The translations under genes were made by a program, and so were the position numbers. DNA of 64,000 nt. Source: Frigoribacterium sp. CG_9.8 (GTDB lineage Bacteria > Actinomycetota > Actinomycetes > Actinomycetales > Microbacteriaceae). Within the stretch, counting starts at the first letter, position 1. Each line of letters starts with the position of its first letter. The stretch is taken from the NCBI RefSeq assembly GCF_015751965.1, contig NZ_JADOVH010000001.1, positions 806,001-870,000 of the forward strand, read 5' to 3'. Positions 6,371-15,373 of the stretch are shown one piece after another. Below the pieces are notes generated by a model, which ran no database searches, was not told the DNA's origin, and worked only from the letters and a program-made list of their open reading frames with translations.

Positions 6371-8950
6371 ATCAGCGTGACGGACATGCCCGGATTCGCC
6401 GCCATCCGACGCCGTTTTCTTGGCTGGGGACGGCGGATTCGGCAGGCGGCGAAGACCGAAGTGTACGCATTCTGGCGACGTCGCGCGGTGCGTCCCACCG
6501 TGGTTATGTACGAGTCCTTCGCCGGTAACGGTGTGCTGTGTAATCCAGAGGCGATCTTCAGGGCGCTGCTCGCTGATCCCGAGTTTGCCGGATTCACCCA
6601 TGTCTGGGTGCTGGCGAGCGCACGCGAGAATCCCACCGTCGTGCGCGAATTCGCACGATCGCGGTCGGTGCGGTTCGTGCGGCCCGCATCCTTCGCCTAC
6701 TTTCGCGCGCTTGCAACATCGGGCTTTCTGGTGAACAACGGCACATTTCCGACCGAGTTCGGCAAAAGAGCTGCGCAGGTGTACCTGAATACCTGGCACG
6801 GCACCCCACTCAAGCGGATGGGCTTCGACATCGGTGATCCGGCCACCCGGGTGGCCAACGTGATCCGCAACCTGCTCTCCGCCGACTTCCTGCTCTCCGC
6901 AAGCCCATTCATGACCGAGCATCTCTACGAGAAGGCTCACCGGATGGGTCAGATCTATCGCGGGAAGATCATCGAGGAGGGCTATCCGCGTATCGATCGT
7001 CAATTTATGGATGCATCACGCGTCGCTGCGGTCCGCGCCCGAATCGAAGCGGGCGGGGTGGCTCTCGATGGACGCAAGATCATTCTTTATGCGCCCACCT
7101 GGAAGGGGACCTCGTTCTTAAACCCGGGGGACGACATCAGCGCCCTGGTGTCCAGGGTCGAGCAGCTCGAATCCCTGATCGATACGAGTAAGTATGTGGT
7201 GCTCCTGAAGACGCACCAGGTGGTGCACCGCTTCGCCTCACGCATATCGGGACTTCGTGGGCGCTTGATCGCCGACGAGATTCCTTCCAACCTGATCCTC
7301 GGCGTCACCGATGTGCTGATCACCGACTATTCGAGCATTTTCTTCGACTTCCTTGCCACCGATCGTCCGATCTTCTTTCTCACCCCGGACCTTGCGGACT
7401 ACAGCGGATACCGTGGCCTGTACATCGAGCCGAATGACTGGCCGGGGCCCGTTGTCGATACTGTCGGCGCGCTCGCGGAGGCGGTGAATGATTTCGACCG
7501 GTTCGGTGTCGACAGCCGGGTGGCCGCGAAATACCGGGCGATGCAGTCCCGGTTCGTTGCGCGGGAAGACGGCAATGCCACGCGGAGAATCGTGGATATC
7601 GTGTTTCGGGCACGACCGGACGGGTATGCCATCGCGCCTGCGCTGGACGACGGGCGCACGACCATCCTCATCGCTGCTGGCAGCATGAGGCCCGGAGAAA
7701 CCACCTCGGCACTCGTGGCCCTTCTCGACGCGATCGACCACACCCGATTCGACGTGTCGGTGATTTTTCCCTCGACGCGCACCCGACCGGTGCTCGACCA
7801 GCAACAACTGCTGAACCCGCAGGTGCGCCAGTTTGCCCGCGTCGGTGGCATGAATGGCTCCAAATTCAGCCTGGCCCGATTGCGTTCGACCCGATCCGCT
7901 TGGATCGGTTCGGCGTCCGGTTCGGCGTCTCTCTCGGCTCGCAATTCGGCGCTCTGGCGGGACGAGTGGGATCGGTGTTTCGGCTCCGCCGTATTTGACT
8001 TTGCACTGGATTTTGGGGGTATGAGCGCGTTCTGGGAGAACCTGATACTGCAGTCGCCCGGATCAGAACGCTCGATCTGGCTGCGCGACACTCAGGTGAC
8101 GGCGCAGGCGACCACGCAGTCGGCGCCGGTCGCCGGACAGTCCCCGCGGGCGGACAAGCTCGCGAAGATAGTTGCCCGCTACCACGGCTATGATCACCTG
8201 GTCTCAGCCTCAGCCTCAGTGTCAGCTTCAGCCTCAGTGTCAGCTTCAGCCTCAGCCTCGCCGACTCTAGATTTGAACACTTCGACCTCACTGGCGGCTG
8301 AGGCGGCACCGCAGAAGTTTGCGGTGGCGGAATCGCTTATCGGGGGCCGGAGTATTTTGGCGCGCGCCGCGCTGCCGCTCGAACTCGGTGATGCCGACTT
8401 CGCGGTCCCCGATTGGCTGACTCCGGGCGGTAGCGCGGAGGAGACCAGGATTTTCGCGTCCTTCGGCAGGCTGTCGGTCGAGAATGATCCATCCCGACTG
8501 ATTCGCGCGTTCGCCCTGGTGTGCGCTGCCGAGCCCGGTACGCGACTGATGATGATTGGGCACGGCCCACTTGCCACCTCGCTTGCGGCACAGACCGTTG
8601 CCCTCGGTCTCGTCGACGCCGTCTGGCTTGCGGGCTATCAGGCCAACCCGTTCGCACTGATGCTGCGATCAGACTGCTGTGTCTTCGTCGGCCTTGGCGC
8701 GCGCGATTCCAGAGCGCTGTTGGAGGCCCGCGTGATGGGACTGCCCAGCGTCATCGTTGGTGATGAAGGTCGAGCGACGGAGCACCTACACGCAGTGATC
8801 GAGGTGGCGGCGGATGACCGGACCATCGCCGACGGCATGCTCGAATTTCTTGAAGGCCCACCGGCGGTGTCATCGCTCGATTGGGCAGCGCATGACGACG
8901 CGGCGATCACCACGTTTTACCGAGCGATCGGCGCGCTCAGGGGCGAGTAA
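6368..8950 (+). CDS. CDP-glycerol glycerophosphotransferase / degenerate GT4 glycosyltransferase fusion
   Basis: An 860-residue two-domain protein. Residues about 45-420 match the TagF/TagB family (PF04464): MYESFAGNGVLCNPEAIF, LNTWHGTPLKRMGF, ILYAPTWKGTSF, LLKTHQVVHRFA and TDVLITDYSSIFFDF, the last carrying the donor-binding DYSS. Residues about 690-850 resemble the C-terminal half of a GT4 enzyme (FASFGRLSVENDPSRLIRAF, MMIGHGPL), but the EX7E motif is damaged: Ala778 stands where the first Glu should be (paralogue: Glu790). A low-complexity Ser/Ala/Val linker sits near residues 612-631. It is a paralogue of the gene at 10694-13330. Probable role: building a glycerol-phosphate-containing envelope polymer. 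Alternative GTG/ATG starts lie within the first seven codons. The last 14 bp overlap the convergent next gene. Confidence 0.85.
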   Translation: MISVTDMPGFAAIRRRFLGWGRRIRQAAKTEVYAFWRRRAVRPTVVMYESFAGNGVLCNPEAIFRALLADPEFAGFTHVWVLASARENPTVVREFARSRSVRFVRPASFAYFRALATSGFLVNNGTFPTEFGKRAAQVYLNTWHGTPLKRMGFDIGDPATRVANVIRNLLSADFLLSASPFMTEHLYEKAHRMGQIYRGKIIEEGYPRIDRQFMDASRVAAVRARIEAGGVALDGRKIILYAPTWKGTSFLNPGDDISALVSRVEQLESLIDTSKYVVLLKTHQVVHRFASRISGLRGRLIADEIPSNLILGVTDVLITDYSSIFFDFLATDRPIFFLTPDLADYSGYRGLYIEPNDWPGPVVDTVGALAEAVNDFDRFGVDSRVAAKYRAMQSRFVAREDGNATRRIVDIVFRARPDGYAIAPALDDGRTTILIAAGSMRPGETTSALVALLDAIDHTRFDVSVIFPSTRTRPVLDQQQLLNPQVRQFARVGGMNGSKFSLARLRSTRSAWIGSASGSASLSARNSALWRDEWDRCFGSAVFDFALDFGGMSAFWENLILQSPGSERSIWLRDTQVTAQATTQSAPVAGQSPRADKLAKIVARYHGYDHLVSASASVSASASVSASASASPTLDLNTSTSLAAEAAPQKFAVAESLIGGRSILARAALPLELGDADFAVPDWLTPGGSAEETRIFASFGRLSVENDPSRLIRAFALVCAAEPGTRLMMIGHGPLATSLAAQTVALGLVDAVWLAGYQANPFALMLRSDCCVFVGLGARDSRALLEARVMGLPSVIVGDEGRATEHLHAVIEVAADDRTIADGMLEFLEGPPAVSSLDWAAHDDAAITTFYRAIGALRGE
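8201..8260 (+). repeat. Imperfect tandem repeats encoding a Ser-Ala-Ser linker
   Basis: Repeats of TCAGCCTCAG/TGTCAGCTTCAG in 6-, 12- and 18-bp steps encode alternating Ser-Ala and Ser-Val pairs between the two enzyme domains. All steps are multiples of three. Confidence 0.9.
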
Positions 8951-10562
8951 GTTGCAGCACGATGTTGGAGTGCCCGGGGTACTCGGCGACCACCACGAAT
9001 CCCTTGGATGCCAACATCGATCGGTTGTAGGTGTCTGCGACTGTGCCAGGCCAGCGCAACTCGACCAACCAGACCGATTTGATCGAGCCGAGTCTCGAGG
9101 CGACCGCGGACGGGGGATACACCGAGTCGTGCCAGTTGGCGGTGTCGTACCACGGTGTTTTGAGCGCGATGTCAGTCAGCCCATCGAAGGATGCCGGGTA
9201 GGTTCGCATCGCCAGTCGGGGTGCGCGGGATGGCCGGGTTCCCTCATCGAAGAGGATGCCCTGCCCGGGTTGCGAGTGGGCGCCGATCGTGTCGGCGACC
9301 TGTGCCCAGTCGCTCTCGTTCTTGGCGAACGGTGTGCGCTGACTGAAATAACTGGTTGACGAGGCGGCGACCACGGCCACCAGCATCGCGATGGCCACAA
9401 TGCGGGGGCGAATCCGTGCTAGTAGCCATCCGATCAGAAGCGCAGCGGCTGGCACAGCAAATGACAGATAGCGCGAGGAATAGACCGCGTGCACCGAATT
9501 GACGGCGAGCAGTATTGCTGGGGGGCCGAGGAGCCAGGTGGCGGCAAACGGCACCAATCCTGGGGTGCGGATATCGCCGTTATCCGCCGAAATGAGCCCG
9601 GTGGTCACGCGACGTGCCCGATACCACGCGATCGCCCAGACCGCGATTGCGGTGATGATGAGCGCCCAGGCGATCAGAGCAAGCAGATCGTTTCCGAACC
9701 ACTGGGTCACGACGAGGGTTCGGATGTTGGTCGCATCGCGGTTTGCGAGGAACGCGATCTGACCGCTCTCGCTGATCCCGAACCCGATGACCGGACCGGC
9801 GAGGACCACACCAGCGAGTGTCGCCTTCATCCAGGATCGCCGCGCGGCACGACGCCGATCGCGCAGAACCACTACAGCATGTGGCACGACGATCAGGAGG
9901 CTGAAAAGGAAGAGATATCCGCAGGCGGCGAGACCGATCGCGTACAGCACCCACAGGCGCCTCTTCGGCCGGTCGAGGCCGACAATATGAACGAGCAGGA
10001 TCGTCAGCCAGACAACACCGGCTGCACTCATCGCGTAGCCGCGGGCCTCCTCGCCCATAAAAGTCATGCGAGGCAGGACTACGGCGACAATTCCGGCGAG
10101 AATGCCGACCCGAATACCCGCGAGACACGTGCCGAGCAGAACAATCCCCGCCACCGCTATGCCAATGGCGATCGCGCTCGGAAACCGCACAGAAAACGGG
10201 GATGCACCGAAGATCTCTACCCAGAAGTGCAGGAACAGGTAGTAGGTGCCGTGTACGGCATCCACGTTGGCGAGCATTCGAAGGAGCGAGGGGAGGGAGC
10301 GTTGTGCGGACAACACGCTGGCCGCCTCATCTCCCCACAGCGACGGAATCCAGGACCCGGCAGCAGAGACCGCGGTGGCGAGCACCCCGAGCAGCAGTGC
10401 CCAGCGGGCCACAACGGTCGGCCGCCAGGGCGCGGACCGCGAGATGACCGCCGAGTTGCGACCGTGGAGCTCAGTACCGAGCGGCACGCGGGTATCTCCG
10501 TTTCGTCGTGGGTTTCGTCGTGGGTTTCGTTGTGGGTTGTGTTGTGGCGGCATTTTGCTCAA
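8937..10562 (-). CDS. Multi-spanning GT-C type glycosyltransferase (GT39/mannosyltransferase-like)
   Basis: A protein of about 541 residues with a short basic N-terminus, about ten to twelve hydrophobic segments and a C-terminal extracytoplasmic domain. WIPSLWGDEAASVLSAQRS (about residues 67-85) is the first-loop signature of GT-C enzymes, where the Asp/Glu pair after the first helix is catalytic. HGTYYLFLHFWVEIFG and PSAIAIGIAVAGIVLLG follow the family pattern of polyprenyl-phosphate-dependent transferases. The start is uncertain: a TTG at 10562 has GAGG ten bases upstream, an ATG follows at 10553. The N-terminus consists of Asn-Pro-Arg-Arg repeats from a 12-bp tandem. It lies between two glycerophosphotransferase fusions, divergent from the second, which suggests joint work on an envelope glycan. 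Confidence 0.8.
   Translation of the reverse strand: MSKMPPQHNPQRNPRRNPRRNGDTRVPLGTELHGRNSAVISRSAPWRPTVVARWALLLGVLATAVSAAGSWIPSLWGDEAASVLSAQRSLPSLLRMLANVDAVHGTYYLFLHFWVEIFGASPFSVRFPSAIAIGIAVAGIVLLGTCLAGIRVGILAGIVAVVLPRMTFMGEEARGYAMSAAGVVWLTILLVHIVGLDRPKRRLWVLYAIGLAACGYLFLFSLLIVVPHAVVVLRDRRRAARRSWMKATLAGVVLAGPVIGFGISESGQIAFLANRDATNIRTLVVTQWFGNDLLALIAWALIITAIAVWAIAWYRARRVTTGLISADNGDIRTPGLVPFAATWLLGPPAILLAVNSVHAVYSSRYLSFAVPAAALLIGWLLARIRPRIVAIAMLVAVVAASSTSYFSQRTPFAKNESDWAQVADTIGAHSQPGQGILFDEGTRPSRAPRLAMRTYPASFDGLTDIALKTPWYDTANWHDSVYPPSAVASRLGSIKSVWLVELRWPGTVADTYNRSMLASKGFVVVAEYPGHSNIVLQLTRP
10501..10548. repeat. Tandem repeat 4 x 12 bp at the 5' end of the GT-C gene
   Basis: Units TTTCGTCGTGGG at 10501, 10513 and (one change) 10525, followed by a degenerate copy at 10537. 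On the minus strand they encode repeated Asn-Pro-Arg-Arg in the cytoplasmic tail before the first helix. Confidence 0.92.
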
Positions 10563-10693
10563 GGCAAAAGCGCCTCAAGGATACTCTTCGGAATCTGGAG
10601 GGTGCCTGCGTCAGATCGTCAAGAGGTTTCTTTTAGCCCAATGAATTATTATTGGCTCGCCTGCCGTGCGGCTGGTTCGAGTGAGGAAGCGCA

Positions 10694-13330
10694 ATGAAAC
10701 GAATATTCCGTCGGGTGCGGAAGCTGCTCAGGCAGGTGGCCAGGGCGGGCCGTGCCGAGCTTCGAGCGTTCGCACAACGGGGCCGTGTGCGCCGCGGTGT
10801 GGTGCTCTACGAGTCCTTCGCGGGCAACGGAGTGCTGTGCAACCCCGAGGCGATTTTTCGCGAAGTGCTCCGCTCACCAGACCTTGCCGAGATTCGCCAC
10901 ATCTGGGTACTCAACACTCTTCACGAGCATCCAGAGATCCAGGCGGAGTTCGCGACCGACCGTCGCGTTGGTTTTGTGCAGCGTCATTCGCTCGCTTATT
11001 TTCGCGCTCTTGCCACGAGCCATTATTTGATCAACAACGCCACGTTTCCTGCCCAATTCAGCAAACGGTCCGGGCAGGTTTACCTGAATACCTGGCACGG
11101 CACCCCTCTGAAACGCATGGGTTACGACATGCCAAACGGTGCCATGGACTCGGCGAACACCCTGCGCAACTTCACCGCCGCAGACTTTCTCCTCTCCCAG
11201 AACTCCTTCATGACCACGCAGATGTACGAGACGGCCTACAAATTGCGCGGCGCTTTTCGTGGGCTGGTTATCGAAGAGGGGTATCCCCGGGTCGACCGGC
11301 AGTTTCTCAGCCCGGCCGAATCGGCAGAGGTTCGATCACGACTGATGGGTGACGGCATTGATGTGGGGGATCGCTCGGTGATCCTGTTCGCCCCGACCTG
11401 GAAGGGCACGAGTTTCAGTTCCCCGGCCGACGATGCCAGTGAGCTCTTCGGGCTGGTGCAAGAGATTCAGGAGCAGGTGGGGCCGCAATTTTTGGTGCTG
11501 CTCAAGACCCACCAGGTCGTTCACCGATTCGCAGCGGACCGACCCGAGTTTCGCAAGATCCTCGTTTCGAACGACCTGCCAACCAACCTGATGCTCGGAA
11601 TCACTGACGTGCTGGTCACCGATTACTCGTCAATATTCTTCGACTTTTTACCCCTCAACCGTGCACTCATCTTCTTCACGCCCGACGATCTGGACTATTC
11701 CGCGTCCCGCGGCCTCTACTTCCCGCTCGAAGACCTTCCCGGGCCGGTGGCGCGCACGGTCTCCGAGCTGGGGGATGCCATCCGCTCGCTCACATCGGCG
11801 GAGGGTGGATCGAGATTCAGCGTGCGTGCCGCCGATTGGCGGGACCGCTTTGCGCCAGCCGACGACGGTGGAGCCGCCCGTCGCGTCGTTGACGTTGTAT
11901 TTCGAGGGCTCATCGATGGTGCTCGAACACAGTCCATCGCAGAGGACCCCCGCACGTCGATTCTGCTCAGCCTCGGGGGGATGCGTTCTAACGGCATTAC
12001 CAACTCGGCACTGAATCTGCTTGGCGCGATCGACCACACCGCCTACGACGTTTCCGTGGCGTTCAACCGTCCCCGTAGCGCCCAGCAACGCTCGAACCAG
12101 CAGCGGATCCCGCCCGAGGTGCGACAGTTCCACCGGGTCGGTGGCATGAATGGCAGCAAGTTCACGCATGTCTTCCGTCGATTGCAAGAGCGCCATCCCG
12201 CGCTTCGAAGGCGGCCGCAGACTGCGACTGAGCAACGGATGTGGCGCGCAGAGTGGGCGCGATGCTTCGGCGATGCCCGGTTTGTTTCGGTCGTCGACTT
12301 CAGCGGGTACACCGCCTTTTGGGCCTCTCTTCTCTTCCACTCTCCGGACTCTTTTCGTTCGATCTGGCTGCATAACGACCTCTCTCGTGAGACGAGTCGG
12401 TTTGTCGGGAGTAGGCGAGCGATGAAGCGCTCGCTTCCGGCGGTATTCAGCCTGTATCAGGACTTCGATTCGCTCGTGTCGGTGTCGGAGAGCCTCAACC
12501 GGATCAACTGCGCCGCTCTCGGGCCTCGCTACGGATTGCCCGAAAAATCATTCGTCTTCGCCCGCAACCTCGTGGACGAAACACATGTTCGCGAGGGCCT
12601 GCGCGAATCACTGGGGTCGATCGAAGAGTTCGGTGCGAACGGGGCAGGCCCGGGTGACGGTGGCCCCGATGACGGTGGCCTGGATGACGGTGGCCCCGAT
12701 GAGGCAGGTCCAGACGGAGCTGACACGGTTGTAGACGACACGGTTGTAGACGACACGGTTGTAGACGACGCGAGTTGGATCGCCTCGATGCAGCGCGATG
12801 ATGAGACGGTGTGGTTCGCCACCGTCGGCAGGTTCTCGCCGGAAAAGAACCAGGCACGACTCATCCGCTCATTCGCTGCGGTGTATCGAGAAAATCCGCG
12901 GGTGCGACTGGTCATCGTCGGCCACGGACCGTTGCGAAGCGAACTGCAGCAGCTCATTGACGGCAGCGGACTATCGAACGTCGCCTTCGTTGTCGGGCCA
13001 TTTCCCAATCCCTTCCCTGTGCTCGCGGCCGCAGACTGTTTCGTGCTGTCCAGTAACTACGAGGGGCAACCGATGGTTCTCATGGAAGCGGCGCTGGCAG
13101 GGCTTCCGATCGTGACGGTGGAATTCGATTCGGCGCTCGATGCTCTGCCCGATTCCGGGATCCGAATCGTTCCGCAGACTGACGATGGGCTGGCGGACGG
13201 TATGCGCGAATTCCTGCGCGGCGAAGTGCCTGCGGCCTTTCTCGATGGGGTTTCCTATAACCGGGATGCGCTGGCCGAGTTCTATCAAGTGGCGAGCCCG
13301 CACGAGACGGTAGGTCGAATCGCGCAGTAG
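10694..13330 (+). CDS. CDP-glycerol glycerophosphotransferase / GT4 glycosyltransferase fusion
   Basis: An 878-residue paralogue of the gene at 6368-8950, with both halves apparently intact. Glycerophosphotransferase motifs: LYESFAGNGVLCNPEAIF (from residue 38), LNTWHGTPLKRMGY, LFAPTWKGTSF, LLKTHQVVHRFA, TDVLVTDYSSIFFDF. The GT4 part (about residues 700-860) has FATVGRFSPEKNQARLIRSF, IVGHGPL and SSNYEGQPMVLMEAALAGLP, with Glu790 and Glu798 forming EX7E. Between them is an acidic linker from two 3 x 15 bp tandems (12656-12700 and 12722-12766). It is divergent from the GT-C gene. The likely role is polymerisation and glycosyl decoration of a poly(glycerol phosphate)-type wall polymer; nucleotide-sugar specificity cannot be read. 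Confidence 0.88.
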   Translation: MKRIFRRVRKLLRQVARAGRAELRAFAQRGRVRRGVVLYESFAGNGVLCNPEAIFREVLRSPDLAEIRHIWVLNTLHEHPEIQAEFATDRRVGFVQRHSLAYFRALATSHYLINNATFPAQFSKRSGQVYLNTWHGTPLKRMGYDMPNGAMDSANTLRNFTAADFLLSQNSFMTTQMYETAYKLRGAFRGLVIEEGYPRVDRQFLSPAESAEVRSRLMGDGIDVGDRSVILFAPTWKGTSFSSPADDASELFGLVQEIQEQVGPQFLVLLKTHQVVHRFAADRPEFRKILVSNDLPTNLMLGITDVLVTDYSSIFFDFLPLNRALIFFTPDDLDYSASRGLYFPLEDLPGPVARTVSELGDAIRSLTSAEGGSRFSVRAADWRDRFAPADDGGAARRVVDVVFRGLIDGARTQSIAEDPRTSILLSLGGMRSNGITNSALNLLGAIDHTAYDVSVAFNRPRSAQQRSNQQRIPPEVRQFHRVGGMNGSKFTHVFRRLQERHPALRRRPQTATEQRMWRAEWARCFGDARFVSVVDFSGYTAFWASLLFHSPDSFRSIWLHNDLSRETSRFVGSRRAMKRSLPAVFSLYQDFDSLVSVSESLNRINCAALGPRYGLPEKSFVFARNLVDETHVREGLRESLGSIEEFGANGAGPGDGGPDDGGLDDGGPDEAGPDGADTVVDDTVVDDTVVDDASWIASMQRDDETVWFATVGRFSPEKNQARLIRSFAAVYRENPRVRLVIVGHGPLRSELQQLIDGSGLSNVAFVVGPFPNPFPVLAAADCFVLSSNYEGQPMVLMEAALAGLPIVTVEFDSALDALPDSGIRIVPQTDDGLADGMREFLRGEVPAAFLDGVSYNRDALAEFYQVASPHETVGRIAQ
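12656..12766 (+). repeat. Two adjacent 3 x 15 bp tandem repeats in the interdomain linker
   Basis: GACGGTGGCCCCGAT occurs three times at 12656-12700 (middle copy with two changes) and GACACGGTTGTAGAC three times without change at 12722-12766. They encode Asp/Gly-rich and Thr-Val-Val-Asp-Asp repeats that lengthen the acidic linker in frame. Confidence 0.95.
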
Positions 13331-13335
13331 CGTCA

Positions 13336-13473
13336 TCACCGTGCCGTTTCGGTGCCTTCACCGGCCCGGTAACGTGACCGCTCGCGACCGCGGGGCCGGA
13401 ACGGATCGCGGGGCGCACCAAATGGCTCATCCATCGAATCGAACGTGTCATCGAGGCGGTGGAGCTCATCCAT
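13336..13473 (-). CDS. Possible 45-residue charged small protein
   Basis: A short open frame downstream of the helicase gene. The product begins MDELHRLDDTFDSMDEPFG and ends in a basic stretch (RPRGRERSRYRAGEG). The acidic-then-basic composition and codon third positions rich in G/C look like coding sequence, and it would lie 56 bp beyond the helicase stop on the same strand. There is no strong ribosome site before the ATG and I recognise no family. It could be chance. Confidence 0.35.
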   Translation of the reverse strand: MDELHRLDDTFDSMDEPFGAPRDPFRPRGRERSRYRAGEGTETAR

Positions 13474-13529
13474 TACCCGAGGCTAATTGCGCGAGTTCTC
13501 TTCTACTTCGCGGACGCGCCGGGGTTTGG

Positions 13530-15281
13530 CTAGTCGCGATGGGACTTGCGCGGAGGGCGATCGGCACGGATCTCGATCAGCTTGCCGCTGATGCGCGTGC
13601 CCTTCAGCCTGTCGAGCACGTCACCGGGCAGGTTCGCCGGCAGGTCGACGAGCGAGAAATCGGGCAGGATCTTGATGTGCCCGAAGTCTTCACGACTCAG
13701 GCCCCCCTCGTTGGCGATGGCCCCGACGATCTGGCGCGGCTCCACTTTGTGTCGCTTTCCGACCTCGATGCGATAGGTGGACATTGGTCCGGCATTGGGA
13801 CGACCGCGCCGTTGGGTGCGATCGGCCCGTTCCGGTCGGTCGGTGCGCCCGGGGCGGTCACCCCAGTCGGGACGTTCGGCCCGCTCGACCCTTTCGGGAC
13901 GCTCGGCCCGCTGTGTGCGCTCGGGGGAGAGCAAAAGCGGGGTCTCACCCTGAGCCACGACCGCGAGGGCGGCGGCGACATCCACTTCGGGCACATCGTG
14001 GTGCGCCATGTAGTGGGTGATGATGTCTCGGAAGCCCGCGATCCGATCGCCCTGGCCGAGTGCCTCGGTGATGGCATCGTCAAAGCGTGTCAGCCTGGTG
14101 ACGTTGACGTCTTCCACACTCGGCAGCTGCATCTGGGTCAGCGGCTGGCGCGTCGCGCGCTCGATTGCGTCGAGGAGCCGACGCTCCCGCGGGGTGACGA
14201 AGCTGATGGCGGCGCCGCTGCGTCCGGCGCGTCCGGTGCGTCCGATGCGGTGCACGTACGACTCGGTGTCGATGGGGATGTCGAAGTTGATCACGTGGCT
14301 GATGCGCTCCACGTCGAGGCCGCGGGCCGCGACATCCGTGGCCACCAGGATGTCGAGCTTGCCCGACTTCAGCTGGTTGACGGTGCGCTCGCGCTGGGCT
14401 TGGGCCACGTCACCGCTGATTGCTGCGGCCGAATATCCGCGGGCCCGCAGCTTCTCGGCGAGCGTCTCGGTTTCGTTCTTGGTGCGGACGAACACGATCA
14501 TCCCCTCGAAATTCTCGACCTCGAGAATGCGGGTGAGCGCGTCGACTTTTTGCGGATACGACACCATCAGGTAGCGCTGCGTCGTGTTGGCAGAAGTCGT
14601 GGTCTTGTTCTCGACCGTGATCTCTTGCGGGTCATGCAGATACTTCTTCGAGATGCGGCGGATCTGCGGGGGCATCGTGGCGGAGAACAGTGCCACCTGC
14701 TTGTCGTCGGGAGTGTCGGCGAGGATCGTCTCGACATCCTCGGCAAAGCCCATCTTGAGCATCTCATCGGCCTCGTCGAGCACCAGATACTTCAGTTCGG
14801 ACAGGTCGAGGGTGCCCTTGGCGAGGTGATCCATGATGCGACCGGGAGTGCCGACGACGATGTGCACACCACGCCGGAGCGCAGAGAGCTGTACGCCGTA
14901 GGCCTGGCCGCCGTAGACCGGCAGCACGTGCACGCCGCGCATGCCGGAGGCGTACTGCTCGAAGGCCTCGCACACCTGAAGGGCGAGCTCGCGGGTGGGG
15001 GCGAGCACGAGGGCCTGCGGGTTCTTCTGGGCCAGATCCAGGCGGGAGAGGATCGGCAGCGCGAACGCAGCGGTCTTACCCGTTCCCGTCTGAGCGAGCC
15101 CAACGACATCCCGACCGGCAAGGAGGGGAGGGATGGTCGCGGCCTGGATGGCCGATGGGGTCTCGTACCCGACATCCTTGAGCGCCTTGAGTACGGCGTC
15201 GGTGAGTCCAAGTTGGGCGAAGGTGAGCGTGGCGGGGGCAGTGTCCGCCTCGCTGGGCAGAGTGGTGTCAGCAGACGTCAT
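13530..15281 (-). CDS. DEAD-box ATP-dependent RNA helicase (CsdA/DeaD type)
   Basis: A 583-residue helicase with all motifs: Q motif GYETPSAIQ, motif I AQTGTGKTAAF, Ia PTRELALQ, Ib TPGRIMDHL, II LDEADEML, III SATMPP, V DVAARGLDVERI, VI HRIGRTGRAGRSG. After residue about 440 comes a charged linker of repeated Glu-Arg-Pro-Glu-Arg units, then a DbpA-type RNA-binding domain (YRIEVGKRHKVEPRQIVGAI to LIEIRAD). This arrangement is that of DeaD/CsdA proteins, which unwind RNA in ribosome assembly and mRNA turnover, often in the cold. The 5' half of the opposite strand is open over long stretches but is only a shadow. Confidence 0.94.
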   Translation of the reverse strand: MTSADTTLPSEADTAPATLTFAQLGLTDAVLKALKDVGYETPSAIQAATIPPLLAGRDVVGLAQTGTGKTAAFALPILSRLDLAQKNPQALVLAPTRELALQVCEAFEQYASGMRGVHVLPVYGGQAYGVQLSALRRGVHIVVGTPGRIMDHLAKGTLDLSELKYLVLDEADEMLKMGFAEDVETILADTPDDKQVALFSATMPPQIRRISKKYLHDPQEITVENKTTTSANTTQRYLMVSYPQKVDALTRILEVENFEGMIVFVRTKNETETLAEKLRARGYSAAAISGDVAQAQRERTVNQLKSGKLDILVATDVAARGLDVERISHVINFDIPIDTESYVHRIGRTGRAGRSGAAISFVTPRERRLLDAIERATRQPLTQMQLPSVEDVNVTRLTRFDDAITEALGQGDRIAGFRDIITHYMAHHDVPEVDVAAALAVVAQGETPLLLSPERTQRAERPERVERAERPDWGDRPGRTDRPERADRTQRRGRPNAGPMSTYRIEVGKRHKVEPRQIVGAIANEGGLSREDFGHIKILPDFSLVDLPANLPGDVLDRLKGTRISGKLIEIRADRPPRKSHRD

Positions 15282-15373
15282 GCTCTAACGGTAGCGCCTT
15301 GACATCAGCGGATCCCGCGAGGTGTTGCCCGCGGATGCTGCGTGCGGTGCGTCTTCCTCGAATCGTCGGAACC

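Noticed and set aside
9489-10697. 402-residue + strand frame opposite the GT-C gene
   Set aside because: Charged, repetitive antisense translation without a family signature; the minus-strand gene has helices and GT-C motifs.
13341-15302. 653-residue + strand frame opposite the DEAD-box helicase
   Set aside because: Shadow of helicase codons; all helicase motifs are on the minus strand.
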